Assembly (NCBI GenBank): GCA_965232615.1
Contig: OZ246985.1
Coordinates: 372,001-436,000, forward strand
Source of the DNA: UBA2779 sp965232615
GTDB lineage: Bacteria > Spirochaetota > Spirochaetia > DSM-2461
Direction of reading: 5' to 3'
DNA length: 64,000 nucleotides
Made by a program: the position numbers and the translations under genes. Below, piece by piece: positions 26,867-36,538 of this stretch. Every line of letters begins with the position of its first letter. Within the stretch, counting starts at the first letter, position 1. A model generated the notes under the pieces. The model saw nothing but the letters and a program-made list of their open reading frames with translations, did no database searches and had not been told where the DNA came from.

Positions 26867-28297
26867 ATGTGGAATGCCTCGACATCACGAAAACTTCTGG
26901 CCGATCCAGCACAGAGCCGCATCCATCTCATTGGCGCCAAGGGCACGGGTATGTGTGCTCTGGCAGAGATACTGGTTGCCCGGGGTGCCCATGTCAGCGG
27001 TTCCGATACTTCGGAAACATTCTATACGGATAGAATTCTGGATGAACTAGGAGTGAAGGTCAGTACCTTTGACCAATCAAGATTGCCTGCCGATATCGAT
27101 CTGGTTATATGCTCAGCCGCTTACGATGAGAGCAATACTCATGTGGCTGCCGCAGGAAATCACGGATTGCCCATCCTCACTTATCCGGAAGCCCTGGGCT
27201 GTTTATCCGACTCCTACATGGCTATAGCTATAGCAGGAGTGCATGGTAAAACAACCACAACAGCTATGGCTGGCACCCTGGTTAAGGAACTGCATTTACC
27301 AGCCACAGTCGTGGTGGGCAGTGCTGTAGCAGGTTTTGGCAACCGCTCCACCTGGCAGGAAGGAAATGAGGTTCTCATCGCTGAAACCTGTGAGTATCGC
27401 CGGCATTTTCTGCACTATCACCCGCAACGTATCATTCTCACCAATGTTGAGAGTGATCATCAAGACTATTACCCGGACTATTCATCAATCAAAACCGCAT
27501 TCATGGAATTTACAGAATCTCTTCCACAGAATGGAGAACTTATTTACTGTCAGGATGATGGTGGGGCCCGGGAAGTTGCCGAAACCCTTTCCATTAAGCG
27601 TCCCGATGTTACCTTGACATCTTACGGTGAAACCGCTGTCGGCCTCTGGGCTGTGAAATTCCTTGAATCTACACCCGGTAGGAATAGATTTCGTCTGGCG
27701 GCCTTTGATATTGACTTTGATCTGGCCATCCCTGGAAAGCACATTGCTCTTGATGCCGCTGCTGCTCTGGCCCTGGTGTCGTCACTCACTCCAGATCTTG
27801 ATGTCTCAACGGCTGCCGATGCCCTCACTGGTTTTCAAGGGAGTCGTCGCCGTAGTGAAATCATTGGAGAATCCAATGGCATATTGGTGATGGATGACTA
27901 TGCTCACCATCCAACGGCCATCAGGGCCACATTGAAAGGTCTGAAGGAGTTTTATCCGGATCGTCGTCTTGTGGTGGATTTCATGCCCCATACGTATAGC
28001 AGGACGGCTGCATTGATGGATGACTTTGCCAATTGTTTCCAGCACGCGGATATTCTTTGCCTTCACCCCATATATGCATCAGCCCGGGAATCAAATACGG
28101 GCAATGTCTCTGGAAAGGAATTAGCACGAAGAACGGCTGAACGGCGTGGCAATAAAACAACGGTCTATCATTCTGATTTTGATCAATCCTGTCTTTTCTT
28201 CAAGAATCAGCTTTGTCCAGGAGATCTTTTCATCACCCTCGGTGCTGGCAATAACTGGACCATAGGAAGACAGTTGTTTGAAGCGATAAACCGATGA
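26867..28297 (+). CDS. murC: Mur ligase (UDP-N-acetylmuramate:alanine ligase type)
   Basis: Cytoplasmic ligase of peptidoglycan precursor synthesis. It has the N-terminal Rossmann motif HLIGAKGTGMCALAEILVARG, the ATP loop AGVHGKTTTTAM, and the central NVESDHQDYY. The C-terminal VMDDYAHHPTAIRATLKGL and DFMPHTYSRTAALMDDF are MurC/Mpl-like. The frame is open from 26771, but the ATG at 26867 fits the family N-terminus and sits directly at a predicted transcription start. The stop overlaps yicC by ATGA. MurC is the best guess; the recycling ligase Mpl is an alternative. Confidence 0.85.
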   Translation: MWNASTSRKLLADPAQSRIHLIGAKGTGMCALAEILVARGAHVSGSDTSETFYTDRILDELGVKVSTFDQSRLPADIDLVICSAAYDESNTHVAAAGNHGLPILTYPEALGCLSDSYMAIAIAGVHGKTTTTAMAGTLVKELHLPATVVVGSAVAGFGNRSTWQEGNEVLIAETCEYRRHFLHYHPQRIILTNVESDHQDYYPDYSSIKTAFMEFTESLPQNGELIYCQDDGGAREVAETLSIKRPDVTLTSYGETAVGLWAVKFLESTPGRNRFRLAAFDIDFDLAIPGKHIALDAAAALALVSSLTPDLDVSTAADALTGFQGSRRRSEIIGESNGILVMDDYAHHPTAIRATLKGLKEFYPDRRLVVDFMPHTYSRTAALMDDFANCFQHADILCLHPIYASARESNTGNVSGKELARRTAERRGNKTTVYHSDFDQSCLFFKNQLCPGDLFITLGAGNNWTIGRQLFEAINR

Positions 28298-29160
28298 ACA
28301 GTATGACTGGCTTTGGCTATGCCGAAGATGTGGACTCTGGAGTGCATATTTCAGTTGAATTGAAGTCCGTCAACACACGGTATCTGGATATTGCTGTTAC
28401 CCTGCCCCAGAATCTTTCGATATTTGAAAGCCGCATACGCGGTATCCTTCAGGAGAAATTCCAGAGAGGACGACTGGAACTTACCGTTCGAGTTCGAGAT
28501 AGAGAGAATGCTCAGTCTGTCCAGATTGATGAAAGTGCTGTCATGGAGTGGAAGTCCGCTTTGGAAAAACTTGCATTGCTTCTGGGCAAGGATTCAGAGA
28601 TTACTCTGGATATGCTGATCGGCCAGGACGGGATTTTCAAAGTGGAAAGAGAGTGGAAATCCAGGTCATGTTGGCCTTTGCTGGAATCTTTGTTAGAATC
28701 AGCAGGAAAGCAGGTACTTGCAGACCGTAAGCGTGAGGGATACCGATTGGCAGAGGATATTGAATGTCAACTTGTGGTAATTGAGAGTGCTCTGACTCAG
28801 ATTACCCAACGTGCTCCTCAAATAAAAGAAGAGGTAGAGTCGATGTTGCGAAATCAATTCCAGGACTTTGCCGGAAACTGCACTGATGATGCGCGTATCC
28901 TTTCTGAAATTGCTGCCTGGATTATAAAACTCGACATCAACGAAGAGATAGTGCGGTTGGGTTCTCATATCGATGCCTTTCGGAGTATTTCTCTTGTTCA
29001 GGGTGCTTATGGGAAAAAACTGGATTTCCTGAGTCAGGAAATAAGCCGTGAAGTAAACACTATAGGGTCAAAGTCACAGCGTGCGGATGTTAGTCATCTG
29101 GTGGTCGGTATGAAAGATGCCGTGGAAAAAATACGGGAACAGTTGCGTAATGTTGAATGA
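28294..29160 (+). CDS. yicC: YicC/YloC-family endoribonuclease
   Basis: Member of the conserved YicC family, shown in other bacteria to act as an endoribonuclease. The N-terminus MNSMTGFGYAE and the core VELKSVNTRYLDI are diagnostic. The C-terminal DUF1732 domain ends in KKLDFLSQEISREVNTIGSK and a helical tail. The length of 288 residues is normal. It is coupled to murC by ATGA overlap and overlaps the next gene by 11 bp. In many bacteria yicC precedes a nucleotide kinase gene, and here a cytidylate-kinase-like gene follows. Confidence 0.92.
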   Translation: MNSMTGFGYAEDVDSGVHISVELKSVNTRYLDIAVTLPQNLSIFESRIRGILQEKFQRGRLELTVRVRDRENAQSVQIDESAVMEWKSALEKLALLLGKDSEITLDMLIGQDGIFKVEREWKSRSCWPLLESLLESAGKQVLADRKREGYRLAEDIECQLVVIESALTQITQRAPQIKEEVESMLRNQFQDFAGNCTDDARILSEIAAWIIKLDINEEIVRLGSHIDAFRSISLVQGAYGKKLDFLSQEISREVNTIGSKSQRADVSHLVVGMKDAVEKIREQLRNVE

Positions 29161-29701
29161 TATCCGCATAGCTATATCTGGTCGAAGTGGGTGTGGGAAT
29201 ACAACGGTGAGCCGTGCTCTCGCGGATTATTTTGGTCTTCGTTTTATCAATTACACATTCAGAAGTATTGCTGAGGAGGATGGTCTAACCTTTGAGGAAA
29301 TAACTCGCAGAGCAGAACTCAGTGATGATGATGATCTTCGAGTTGATACAACACAGATTGAATTAGCCCGTCAGTCACCCTCAGTGCTTGGCTCCCGTCT
29401 GGCAATCTGGATGTTGAAGGAGGCAGATCTCAAAGTATTCCTTACAGCTCCTCTGGAAACACGAGCGGGACGAATTCAAAAAAGAGAAGGGGGTACTCTG
29501 GAACATGCTGTCACCGCCACGATGGCAAGAGATGAGCGGGATCACTCCCGATACCTGAAACTCTATGGTATTGATAACTACGATTTCAATATAGCGGATC
29601 TGGTGGTGAATACGGACAGATTCAATGTTAATCAGGTTGTAGATATCATCAAATCAGCCGCAAATGGCATAATCTATAACAAAACCTCAGGGCACCTCTA
29701 A
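29150..29701 (+). CDS. Cytidylate kinase-like P-loop kinase
   Basis: Predicted nucleoside monophosphate kinase. The P-loop AISGRSGCGNTTVSRALAD is near the N-terminus, followed by FGLRFINYTFRSIAEEDGL and ending in a lid-type RIQKREGG segment with TMARDERDHSRYLKLYGID, as in the short Cmk/AAA_33-like kinases of spirochaetes. It has 183 residues from ATG 29150; an upstream start at 29117 would overlap yicC deeply. The last codons GHL and the stop TAA are read from a repeat terminus (GGGCACCTCTAA), so the original C-terminus may have been trimmed. Confidence 0.75.
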   Translation: MLNDIRIAISGRSGCGNTTVSRALADYFGLRFINYTFRSIAEEDGLTFEEITRRAELSDDDDLRVDTTQIELARQSPSVLGSRLAIWMLKEADLKVFLTAPLETRAGRIQKREGGTLEHAVTATMARDERDHSRYLKLYGIDNYDFNIADLVVNTDRFNVNQVVDIIKSAANGIIYNKTSGHL

Positions 29702-29705
29702 AACA
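29690..29705. repeat. Solo type-1 repeat terminus between convergent genes
   Basis: GGGCACCTCTAAAACA. Forward it supplies the stop of the kinase gene (TAA at 29699-29701). In reverse it supplies the stop of the acyltransferase gene (TAG from 29698-29700). The two stops overlap within one repeat end. Confidence 0.65.
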
Positions 29706-30612
29706 ATTCAGGCTGCTTCAGTATCTCTGGATCAAGTTTCGCCTTCTCAGCCAGCCGAAATGGCTCAACCCTGTCATGAATGGCAAAAAGCTCTGCCATT
29801 ATTCTATCCACCACGTATTGCTTGGGATCTATACCGTCTGGAGTGCAGGATTCTGCTTCTTTTTTGAACTGCCTGCCATTGAAAATCTCGGAGCAGGTGA
29901 GAATCATGAGATCACATTTTGGTAAATCCTCTTCCATGTTCTCAGATTCATCTGGTGGCAGGGTATTCCCATTAATACCCATTAGCATAACATTGTCAAA
30001 AGTTTTCAAATAAGAATGAATCTCTCTAACACCCTTCCGAGTATTTTCGTTCCAGGGTCTGTATCGAGTACCGGATGGAAAAACGACGATAACCCGTCCA
30101 TTATTCTTATGGTGAATCATTTCTCGCATGGCTGCATGGTTAATTGGGACACTGGTTTTACGAATTTCTTTAAGCTCCTGCGGATCCGTTATACTGTCAA
30201 GAGTTCGACTGGGGTAGATGATGACTGCATCATAAGAACGGGTGAAATTGGCTGTAAGGAAATTCGTTTCACTTAGTTTCATGCCCCGCATTGGAAGAAG
30301 TCTTTCCGCGCATTCCAAACCAAGCTCTTCCATCTTCTCCGTCAGTCGGAAAAGCATGGGAAAATCGAAATTACTGTAATGCTCGGCGAGAATCAGGCAG
30401 GATTCCCCAGCCCTGCATCGGCGAAAAAGCTCTACAAGCACTTGAATATTGTCTATTCGGCTTCCTGGTAGAAGAAATAGATCCAGTATACTGCCAATAA
30501 TGGCTCGATTATTCGCACTTCCAATTTGGAATACGTTCTCCGGGGTTAATTCGTAGTTCCCTTTGGCAGAACTTATTTCCAGTAACTTTGTTTTTATTTC
30601 TTTCAATGTCAT
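29698..30612 (-). CDS. Glycerophospholipid acyltransferase-like protein
   Basis: Predicted acyltransferase of the PlsC/PlsB superfamily acting in phospholipid synthesis. The HX4D motif appears as EHYSNFD near residue 82, followed by a region like the second block (MRGMKLSE) and VVFPSGTRYRPWN, an FPEGT-like block. The 304 residues lack a strong membrane anchor. The specific acyl acceptor is unknown. Its stop is in the shared repeat terminus at 29690-29705. Confidence 0.65.
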   Translation of the reverse strand: MTLKEIKTKLLEISSAKGNYELTPENVFQIGSANNRAIIGSILDLFLLPGSRIDNIQVLVELFRRCRAGESCLILAEHYSNFDFPMLFRLTEKMEELGLECAERLLPMRGMKLSETNFLTANFTRSYDAVIIYPSRTLDSITDPQELKEIRKTSVPINHAAMREMIHHKNNGRVIVVFPSGTRYRPWNENTRKGVREIHSYLKTFDNVMLMGINGNTLPPDESENMEEDLPKCDLMILTCSEIFNGRQFKKEAESCTPDGIDPKQYVVDRIMAELFAIHDRVEPFRLAEKAKLDPEILKQPELF

Positions 30613-30681
30613 GAATTAATTAGTACTCTCTTTTTAGAGTTTCATGTAAGGGGGAATCTTTCAGGAATTTTATACCATTCA

Positions 30682-31383
30682 CTATGGCAGAATAGATGCT
30701 GATTCGCCCCATCTATTTCTTTGTACCCTTTTATTTGCCGGATCGATGATTTCTTTTCCATCAACAACATAGCGATAATAACGGGCAGTCTCTGGAATAT
30801 CAACTACTGTAGAATAATAACCAGGTTGGATCAAGGACTCCTCCAATGGAATAAGAAATGGATCCCAGCGATTGAAATCTCCGATTACGGAGACACGGGA
30901 ACCAGTATTCCCTTCATAAGCAAATCGAAAAGCTCTATCAGAGAGACGACTCACTCCGGTGGGCTGTGTAATTGAAATCTCCGGGAGACTCAGCACAGAG
31001 ATTTGAATTCCATGATTATCAGATTCAATATCAGCATTTGGGTCAATCGTCCATAGACCATCGACTATGAACCGGTAACGCAAAACTGTCATTCCTTCCG
31101 GTCTGGGAAAGAACAAAACAAATACATTATGTGGATTCTTTTGACAGGTGTATAACTGTCGGAACTGGTCATGCTCAAAAGCTATTGACACGGTGCGTGT
31201 CTTTTTTGCTCCCAAATAGCTGAAAATAATGGTATCCTGAGTTAGAATCGGTTTATAAGACTTCTCTGTATGAAGAAATCTATAGTTCAATTCAGCATTG
31301 AAGGGAGCAGAATAACCCAACTCTATGAATGAGACGAGTATCACAGCAATGAGAACATTAATTCTGAATCTGTTTCTTCTCAT
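30682..31383 (-). CDS. Secreted CBM48/glycogen-binding-domain protein
   Basis: 233 residues with an N-terminal signal segment (INVLIAVILVSFIELGYSAP). The C-terminal 90 residues form an isoamylase-N/CBM48 (AMPK glycogen-binding) domain: SVIGDFNRWDPFLIPLEES, then YYRYVVDGKEIIDPANK. The first half may contain a second, weaker copy (RYRFIVDGLWTIDPNAD). There is no catalytic domain, so it may bind polysaccharide or act as a structural envelope module. It is transcribed away from the large TPR gene. Confidence 0.7.
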   Translation of the reverse strand: MRRNRFRINVLIAVILVSFIELGYSAPFNAELNYRFLHTEKSYKPILTQDTIIFSYLGAKKTRTVSIAFEHDQFRQLYTCQKNPHNVFVLFFPRPEGMTVLRYRFIVDGLWTIDPNADIESDNHGIQISVLSLPEISITQPTGVSRLSDRAFRFAYEGNTGSRVSVIGDFNRWDPFLIPLEESLIQPGYYSTVVDIPETARYYRYVVDGKEIIDPANKRVQRNRWGESASILP

Positions 31384-31486
31384 GCCCTACCTATCTAATT
31401 ACATTTTCGGTCGAAACAGAATTGGCTTTAATCCTCCAATACAGAGAATACTAGCCGATACTATATGGGAATAGGACAAATCATTC

Positions 31487-34207
31487 ATGCCAACTCTTGA
31501 CGTATTGAAGAAATTCAAAACTCAAATCGACCAGCTCGGTAATGAGCCTGAAATCCTTGCCAGTCGTGGTGAAAGAATTGCAGATCTGGAAGATATTGCA
31601 CCTCCTGCAGTAACTGAAGCACCAACAGCTGAGACATCAACGGATGAAACAGACAGTGACATCGAAGATATGGATACTCTTCTCAGTTCCTATACTGACG
31701 ATTTGGCAGAATTTGATAAGACTGATACTTTTGAAGATTTCGATAAGCCTGATGAAGGACTGGCAGAAGAACCGCCGGTAATTGATAACGCTCAAAAAAA
31801 GACTTCCCTTGTTTCTTCCATTCAATCATATTCATTAGATATCGAGGAGTCATCTGCTGATAATGTACCGTTTTCACTCGAAGACTTTGGAGATGAATTT
31901 AGCTCCATTGATGAGGATATAAGTTTTGATGAAGTTATCAGCAAAGATGACATTACTCTTCCAATGGATGATTCCTTTGACTCAAGTAGTGAAGAGTCTT
32001 CATTCTCTCTTGAAGAAGATGAATTTCAAAGATTACAGAATGCTATTAGCAACTTCCCGCAAAATCTAAAATTGGTTATTGAGAGCTTTCTGGGTGATGA
32101 TCGCTGGGAAGTCGATACGGTTAAAGAATTCATTGATGCAATACTCAAAGGTGAAAGTCTCAAGGCTCTTGTTCATCGTTATTACATCATAACGAAAAGA
32201 AAAATAATTCTTCCAAGAAGATATAAAAAACAATCAGGTGAATTTTTTGAGAAACGCCATGCTCTTTATATCTACCAGTTGTTTAATAAGCATTGGCCCC
32301 TGCTACAAAAAACACTCCTGGTTGTGGGCACTGTCTGGATAATGGGATTATCACTGTTTACGTGGGTGTATCGTCCTTTAATGGCAGAAATCCTGTATAC
32401 AAGAGGATTGAATTCTATCGCAATGGACGAAAAAACTATGGCTGTAGAATCCTTCAATGATGCGTGGAATGGATGGCCATTATTTCCTTCATCCGATGAT
32501 GATATCAGAGAATCTCCAATAGTTGTAAAGGGTTGGAAAAACAAAAATCGATGGCTGGATTATGCACGTGCATTTCGGAAGCGAAAATACTGGGATGAAG
32601 CGACAGATTTCTACTCTGGTTATCTTGCTGTGAAACCAGACGCCGTGGATGAACGGATTGAGTTTGTGCGATTTCTTTACAATGTCCTTGGGAAGTATGA
32701 GTCTGCGATACAGGTACTTGAAACTTCTTCAAAGCTATTCCAGAGACATCCTGAATTAATCCTTTCTGCCGGGGATGTCTATCTCGATTGGGCCGATACT
32801 GATCCATCCAAATACGAAAATGCCCGACTGAACTATGCCAGAGCTCTTGAACGATCTCGAAAGAATGAACGGGCAATACTATCCATGATGCGTTACCATC
32901 TGAAACTGAAAAACCGTAAAGAAGTCTACACACTTCTACCCATCTTCAATGATGAAGTTCCAGGAGATTCATCAGAACCAGAGCTGGCGGCCAGGGTATT
33001 CTCCAACCTTGCTGAATTTCATCTGGAAGAGGAAAATATGGATGAGGCTTATCGTTTCATTACGCTGGCTGAACATGCGGATCCCACCGCCCCGGAACCA
33101 TTTTACACCAACGCTCTGTATTGGCAACTCCAGGGTAATGAGCAGGCAGAGCTGAGCAGTTTGCAGCAAACTCTGATCAATCTCGACGGAATGGAATCAT
33201 TGAAACGCAGCCACCTGGAAATGCAGGTTTTAACTCTGGGCCGTGTAGGTATTCTTTACTCTGAACAGGCTTCCCGTCTCAATCCAGATTCAAAAGATGC
33301 AGGAGAAGTTCGTGGCATGGCATTGGATAATCTCAATAAAGCAGTAAACCTTTACAATGATGCTCATTCCCGGAAGATCTTAGCCGCCTCTCCAGAATAT
33401 GGCAGTATTTTTCTTGGATTTGGGGATTTCTTATATCAAACAAATAAAGGTGAATCAAAATTTTCCCTTGAAACAAATCAGGAATCATCCAGAATTTCTG
33501 ATGACAGCATTAGTAATCTATGGTTGGCTGAGCGTTACTACAATCAGGCAGAAGAGCTGTATGACAGGGGAAATGGAAGTTCCAATCTGCCTGACAGAGC
33601 GTTATACCGACGAGCCTATGTGAGACATCTTCTGGGAATGGATGGGGCTGTTGTTGACTTTCATCGCATCTCCAGACGTCGTCCTGATGATTACAATTCT
33701 CGGCTTGCCCTGGGAGCAGTTCTTCTGGAATCTGGAGATTATGAGGCATCCCGAATTCAATATCAGCGTTCTATCGAACTTCTGGATGAGGAACTCAATT
33801 CATCAATGGGTATTCTGGACTTTGAGAACAGAAGTGTTCATAGAGAACTTTTCATTCGATATGTCGCCGCCTGGAACAATCTTGGTGTCAGCCGAGCTCG
33901 GTCGGCCGCGGGTAGAGGTGGCCGCAATGATGACTATGCTGCTGCTCTGAGTGCATTTACCACAGCTTCCGATTTTCTTGACAGAGTTACAACAGATCAG
34001 ACAGCCCTGAACTCTCGAGGTGTGACCAGTCTGCGGGATGATAACAGTCGCAGGATAGTTGAAAGAATTGACGGCTTGAATTTCTTAAAAGAGAAAGCAA
34101 CCCTGCCTCATCACAACAGACTCATCCTGCTTGGAAAATATGAAACAAATTTTGAAGAAACTGACTACCTTGCTTATTCGGGAATACCATCTGATCTTGG
34201 TTCCTGA
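31487..34207 (+). CDS. Large TPR protein with one membrane anchor, FlcA-like
   Basis: 906 residues. Residues 1-210 are very acidic and low-complexity (many E, D, S), presumably cytoplasmic. One transmembrane segment lies near residues 273-295 (LLVVGTVWIMGLSLFTWVY). The remaining 600 residues hold repeated helical pairs of TPR type, for example FRKRKYWDEATDFYSGYLAVK and AYRFITLAEHADPTAPEPFY, predicted periplasmic. This layout recalls FlcA (BB0326) of Borrelia, a collar component of the periplasmic flagellar motor, but the match is by architecture and memory of the N-terminus only. Other TPR scaffold roles are possible. Confidence 0.65.
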   Translation: MPTLDVLKKFKTQIDQLGNEPEILASRGERIADLEDIAPPAVTEAPTAETSTDETDSDIEDMDTLLSSYTDDLAEFDKTDTFEDFDKPDEGLAEEPPVIDNAQKKTSLVSSIQSYSLDIEESSADNVPFSLEDFGDEFSSIDEDISFDEVISKDDITLPMDDSFDSSSEESSFSLEEDEFQRLQNAISNFPQNLKLVIESFLGDDRWEVDTVKEFIDAILKGESLKALVHRYYIITKRKIILPRRYKKQSGEFFEKRHALYIYQLFNKHWPLLQKTLLVVGTVWIMGLSLFTWVYRPLMAEILYTRGLNSIAMDEKTMAVESFNDAWNGWPLFPSSDDDIRESPIVVKGWKNKNRWLDYARAFRKRKYWDEATDFYSGYLAVKPDAVDERIEFVRFLYNVLGKYESAIQVLETSSKLFQRHPELILSAGDVYLDWADTDPSKYENARLNYARALERSRKNERAILSMMRYHLKLKNRKEVYTLLPIFNDEVPGDSSEPELAARVFSNLAEFHLEEENMDEAYRFITLAEHADPTAPEPFYTNALYWQLQGNEQAELSSLQQTLINLDGMESLKRSHLEMQVLTLGRVGILYSEQASRLNPDSKDAGEVRGMALDNLNKAVNLYNDAHSRKILAASPEYGSIFLGFGDFLYQTNKGESKFSLETNQESSRISDDSISNLWLAERYYNQAEELYDRGNGSSNLPDRALYRRAYVRHLLGMDGAVVDFHRISRRRPDDYNSRLALGAVLLESGDYEASRIQYQRSIELLDEELNSSMGILDFENRSVHRELFIRYVAAWNNLGVSRARSAAGRGGRNDDYAAALSAFTTASDFLDRVTTDQTALNSRGVTSLRDDNSRRIVERIDGLNFLKEKATLPHHNRLILLGKYETNFEETDYLAYSGIPSDLGS

Positions 34208-34214
34208 CAATTTC

Positions 34215-35297
34215 CTAAATCGTCACCATCCAGCCATGATGATCTTCAATTGCCCCAAATTGAATACTCTTGAGTTCCCTGAGTAACCGATACGCTGTTG
34301 AATCATCGTTCATGCTTGAGAATTGCTTTGTTTCTCCCTTATGAGTAAGAGATTTCAAAGGGGTAACACCAACTGCAGTCCCTGTGAAAAAGAATTCTAT
34401 TGCACTGTCAAAAACCTCTGATATGGATAAATCCCTTTCTAAAACATCCATCCCCATTTCCCGGGCCAGTATCATGACAGATTCCCGGGTTATTCCAGGA
34501 AGTATGGTGTCTTTCAACGCTGGTGTGACCAGTGTTCCGTTAGAGAACAGGGCGAAACAGTTGCAGGATGATCCTTCTTCGATGTTCTTTCCGGTCGTGG
34601 CATCCATAAAAACAGATTCCATATAGCCTGCATCTATTGCTTCAGCTTTGGCCAGGGTGGAAGTGACATAGTTCGCGGCGGTTTTCATCCATCCAGTTCC
34701 GCCGGGAGTAGCACGAATACGTGCTGAAGTTACCGCTTTGTTCGTACCAAGCTGGAAATATGCCGAAACCGTTGTACAAATAGTGATAACCCAGGGTTTT
34801 TTAGAAAGGTTAACCCCAATACCAGGTTCGGAAACAGCAAAGGGCCGAATATAAACAGTATCAGCATTCTGCCAGATATCATTTTCCCATGAAGCATCAT
34901 ATTCTGGAGTAAAACCCAGGTCGTAGTTTCGGCGTACGATCCCAAGGATTGCTTTGAGCATGAGATCTTCAGGCACAGGCGGCATTCTAAGACCTCGCAT
35001 GGAGGCTGCCATCCTCTGGCTGTTCTTCTCAGGTCTGAATAATTTGAGAGTACCGTTCTTTTGAGGATATGCTTTAAGGCCTTCAAAGCAGCCAAGCCCG
35101 TACTGGCTTGTATAATTCACCATAGGAAAACCGGGTATGTTGTTCCTTCTGGACATCATCTTATTGTAAGATTCTGGATCCATCCGGGATTCTTCCACAG
35201 GCGTGAGGTGCTCATGCTCAATGTACTGGTTATCCCAACTCTCCCCATTAAAATTAGCAAAATGGACACATGGGTAAATTGAGAGTTTGAAATGCAT
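34215..35297 (-). CDS. ilvE: Branched-chain amino acid aminotransferase
   Basis: PLP-dependent class IV aminotransferase of leucine, isoleucine and valine metabolism. Motifs include YGLGCFEGLKAYPQKNGT, FRPEKNSQRMAASMRGL, and the PLP lysine near KTAANYVTSTLAKAEA. EGSSCNCFAL and GITRESVMILAREMG follow. The length is about 360 residues, as in BCAT2-type enzymes. The ATG at 35297 is preferred over an upstream TTG because AAGGAT precedes it, and a TATAAT (35332-35337, minus strand) overlaps the longer reading. Confidence 0.92.
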   Translation of the reverse strand: MHFKLSIYPCVHFANFNGESWDNQYIEHEHLTPVEESRMDPESYNKMMSRRNNIPGFPMVNYTSQYGLGCFEGLKAYPQKNGTLKLFRPEKNSQRMAASMRGLRMPPVPEDLMLKAILGIVRRNYDLGFTPEYDASWENDIWQNADTVYIRPFAVSEPGIGVNLSKKPWVITICTTVSAYFQLGTNKAVTSARIRATPGGTGWMKTAANYVTSTLAKAEAIDAGYMESVFMDATTGKNIEEGSSCNCFALFSNGTLVTPALKDTILPGITRESVMILAREMGMDVLERDLSISEVFDSAIEFFFTGTAVGVTPLKSLTHKGETKQFSSMNDDSTAYRLLRELKSIQFGAIEDHHGWMVTI

Positions 35298-35390
35298 CTT
35301 TCTATCCTTGCAATCTGTAAACTGAGTATTTATTATATTCAATTACTATAGTAGAGTCGAGTCAGTTTTACAGGAGTTTTTCATAACAGA

Positions 35391-36458
35391 ATGGTAAACA
35401 ATGTCATTATAATGGCTGGGGGTGCAGGAAAACGGCTGTGGCCAGCATCACTTGGAAAACGTCCCAAGCAATTCATGAAGGTTGGGGATAGTGCCAGTTT
35501 GTTCAGGAATACTCTGGAAAGAGCCTTCAAACTTGGAATCGACGGCTCAGTGTATGTGATTACCCATAAGGATCATGCTACCACTGCTTTGGAAGATTGC
35601 ATGGGTATTGAGAAAGAGTTGAAATCCCGCATAGTAATAATGGCAGAACCTGTCGCACGCAATACGGCTCCAGCTCTGGCTCTGGCCGCGGTCGGTATGA
35701 ATTTAGCCGGGAAATTGAGTGAAACAAGTCTTGTTATGGCTGCGGATCACATCATTTCCCCGATAGAAGCTTTTATCTCATCGGTGGAGATCGCCTCTAT
35801 CGAAGCCGAAAAAGGGTTCATTGTTCCATACGGCGTTGTTCCTGATCATCCTTCGACTGGATACGGTTATATTGAAGCAGGGAAGTCTGTCGGCGGAGGA
35901 TTTGAGGTCAATTCATTCCATGAAAAACCAGACAGGAGATTAGCAGAGAACTATCTGGAATCGGGAAAGCATTTCTGGAATGCCGGGCTTTTTACATACA
36001 GGAACAATGTTTTTCTTGATGAATTGAATCAATGGAGCCCGGAGATTGCCAGGGTATTTGCCTCTCCAGTGGAAGAATGGTTTAATCACCGCATTGATAG
36101 CGATATCACGGTTTTAGAGCCCACAGAATCATTGGTTAATCGTTACCTGCAATGCCAGTCAATCTCTGTTGATTACGCTGTGATGGAGAAAACGGACAAA
36201 ATTCGGATGGTGAAGGCTGAATTTGAATGGAATGATGTTGGAAGCTGGGATACCGTTTCAGTAATAGGCTCTCCATCTCAAGCATCTGTCTATTCATATC
36301 AATCAAAGGGTAATTTTGTTTATTCTGATCTTCCTGTCGCTCTTTGTGGAGTTGACAACCTCATTGTAGCTGTTGCCAATGGCAGAGTGATGATATGCCG
36401 CAAGGGTCAAAGTCAACTTGTAAAAGAGGCCGCCGAAGAAGATTTAACGAATTCCTGA
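35391..36458 (+). CDS. manC: Mannose-1-phosphate guanylyltransferase
   Basis: Makes GDP-mannose from mannose 1-phosphate and GTP. The nucleotidyltransferase signature VIIMAGGAGKRLWPASLGKRPKQF is at residues 5-28, with VMAADHIISP, FHEKPD, and FWNAGLFTYR downstream. The length of 355 residues indicates the single-domain form lacking the isomerase domain. With the phosphohexomutase at 22484 it can form a sugar-nucleotide route for envelope glycans. Confidence 0.9.
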   Translation: MVNNVIIMAGGAGKRLWPASLGKRPKQFMKVGDSASLFRNTLERAFKLGIDGSVYVITHKDHATTALEDCMGIEKELKSRIVIMAEPVARNTAPALALAAVGMNLAGKLSETSLVMAADHIISPIEAFISSVEIASIEAEKGFIVPYGVVPDHPSTGYGYIEAGKSVGGGFEVNSFHEKPDRRLAENYLESGKHFWNAGLFTYRNNVFLDELNQWSPEIARVFASPVEEWFNHRIDSDITVLEPTESLVNRYLQCQSISVDYAVMEKTDKIRMVKAEFEWNDVGSWDTVSVIGSPSQASVYSYQSKGNFVYSDLPVALCGVDNLIVAVANGRVMICRKGQSQLVKEAAEEDLTNS

Positions 36459-36538
36459 ATTCTTTTTCAGATTCACGATGAAAAGTGGTTTGCAGCCAGT
36501 CATATAAGGTGACGCTTAACAACGACAGGAGGCAAGCG

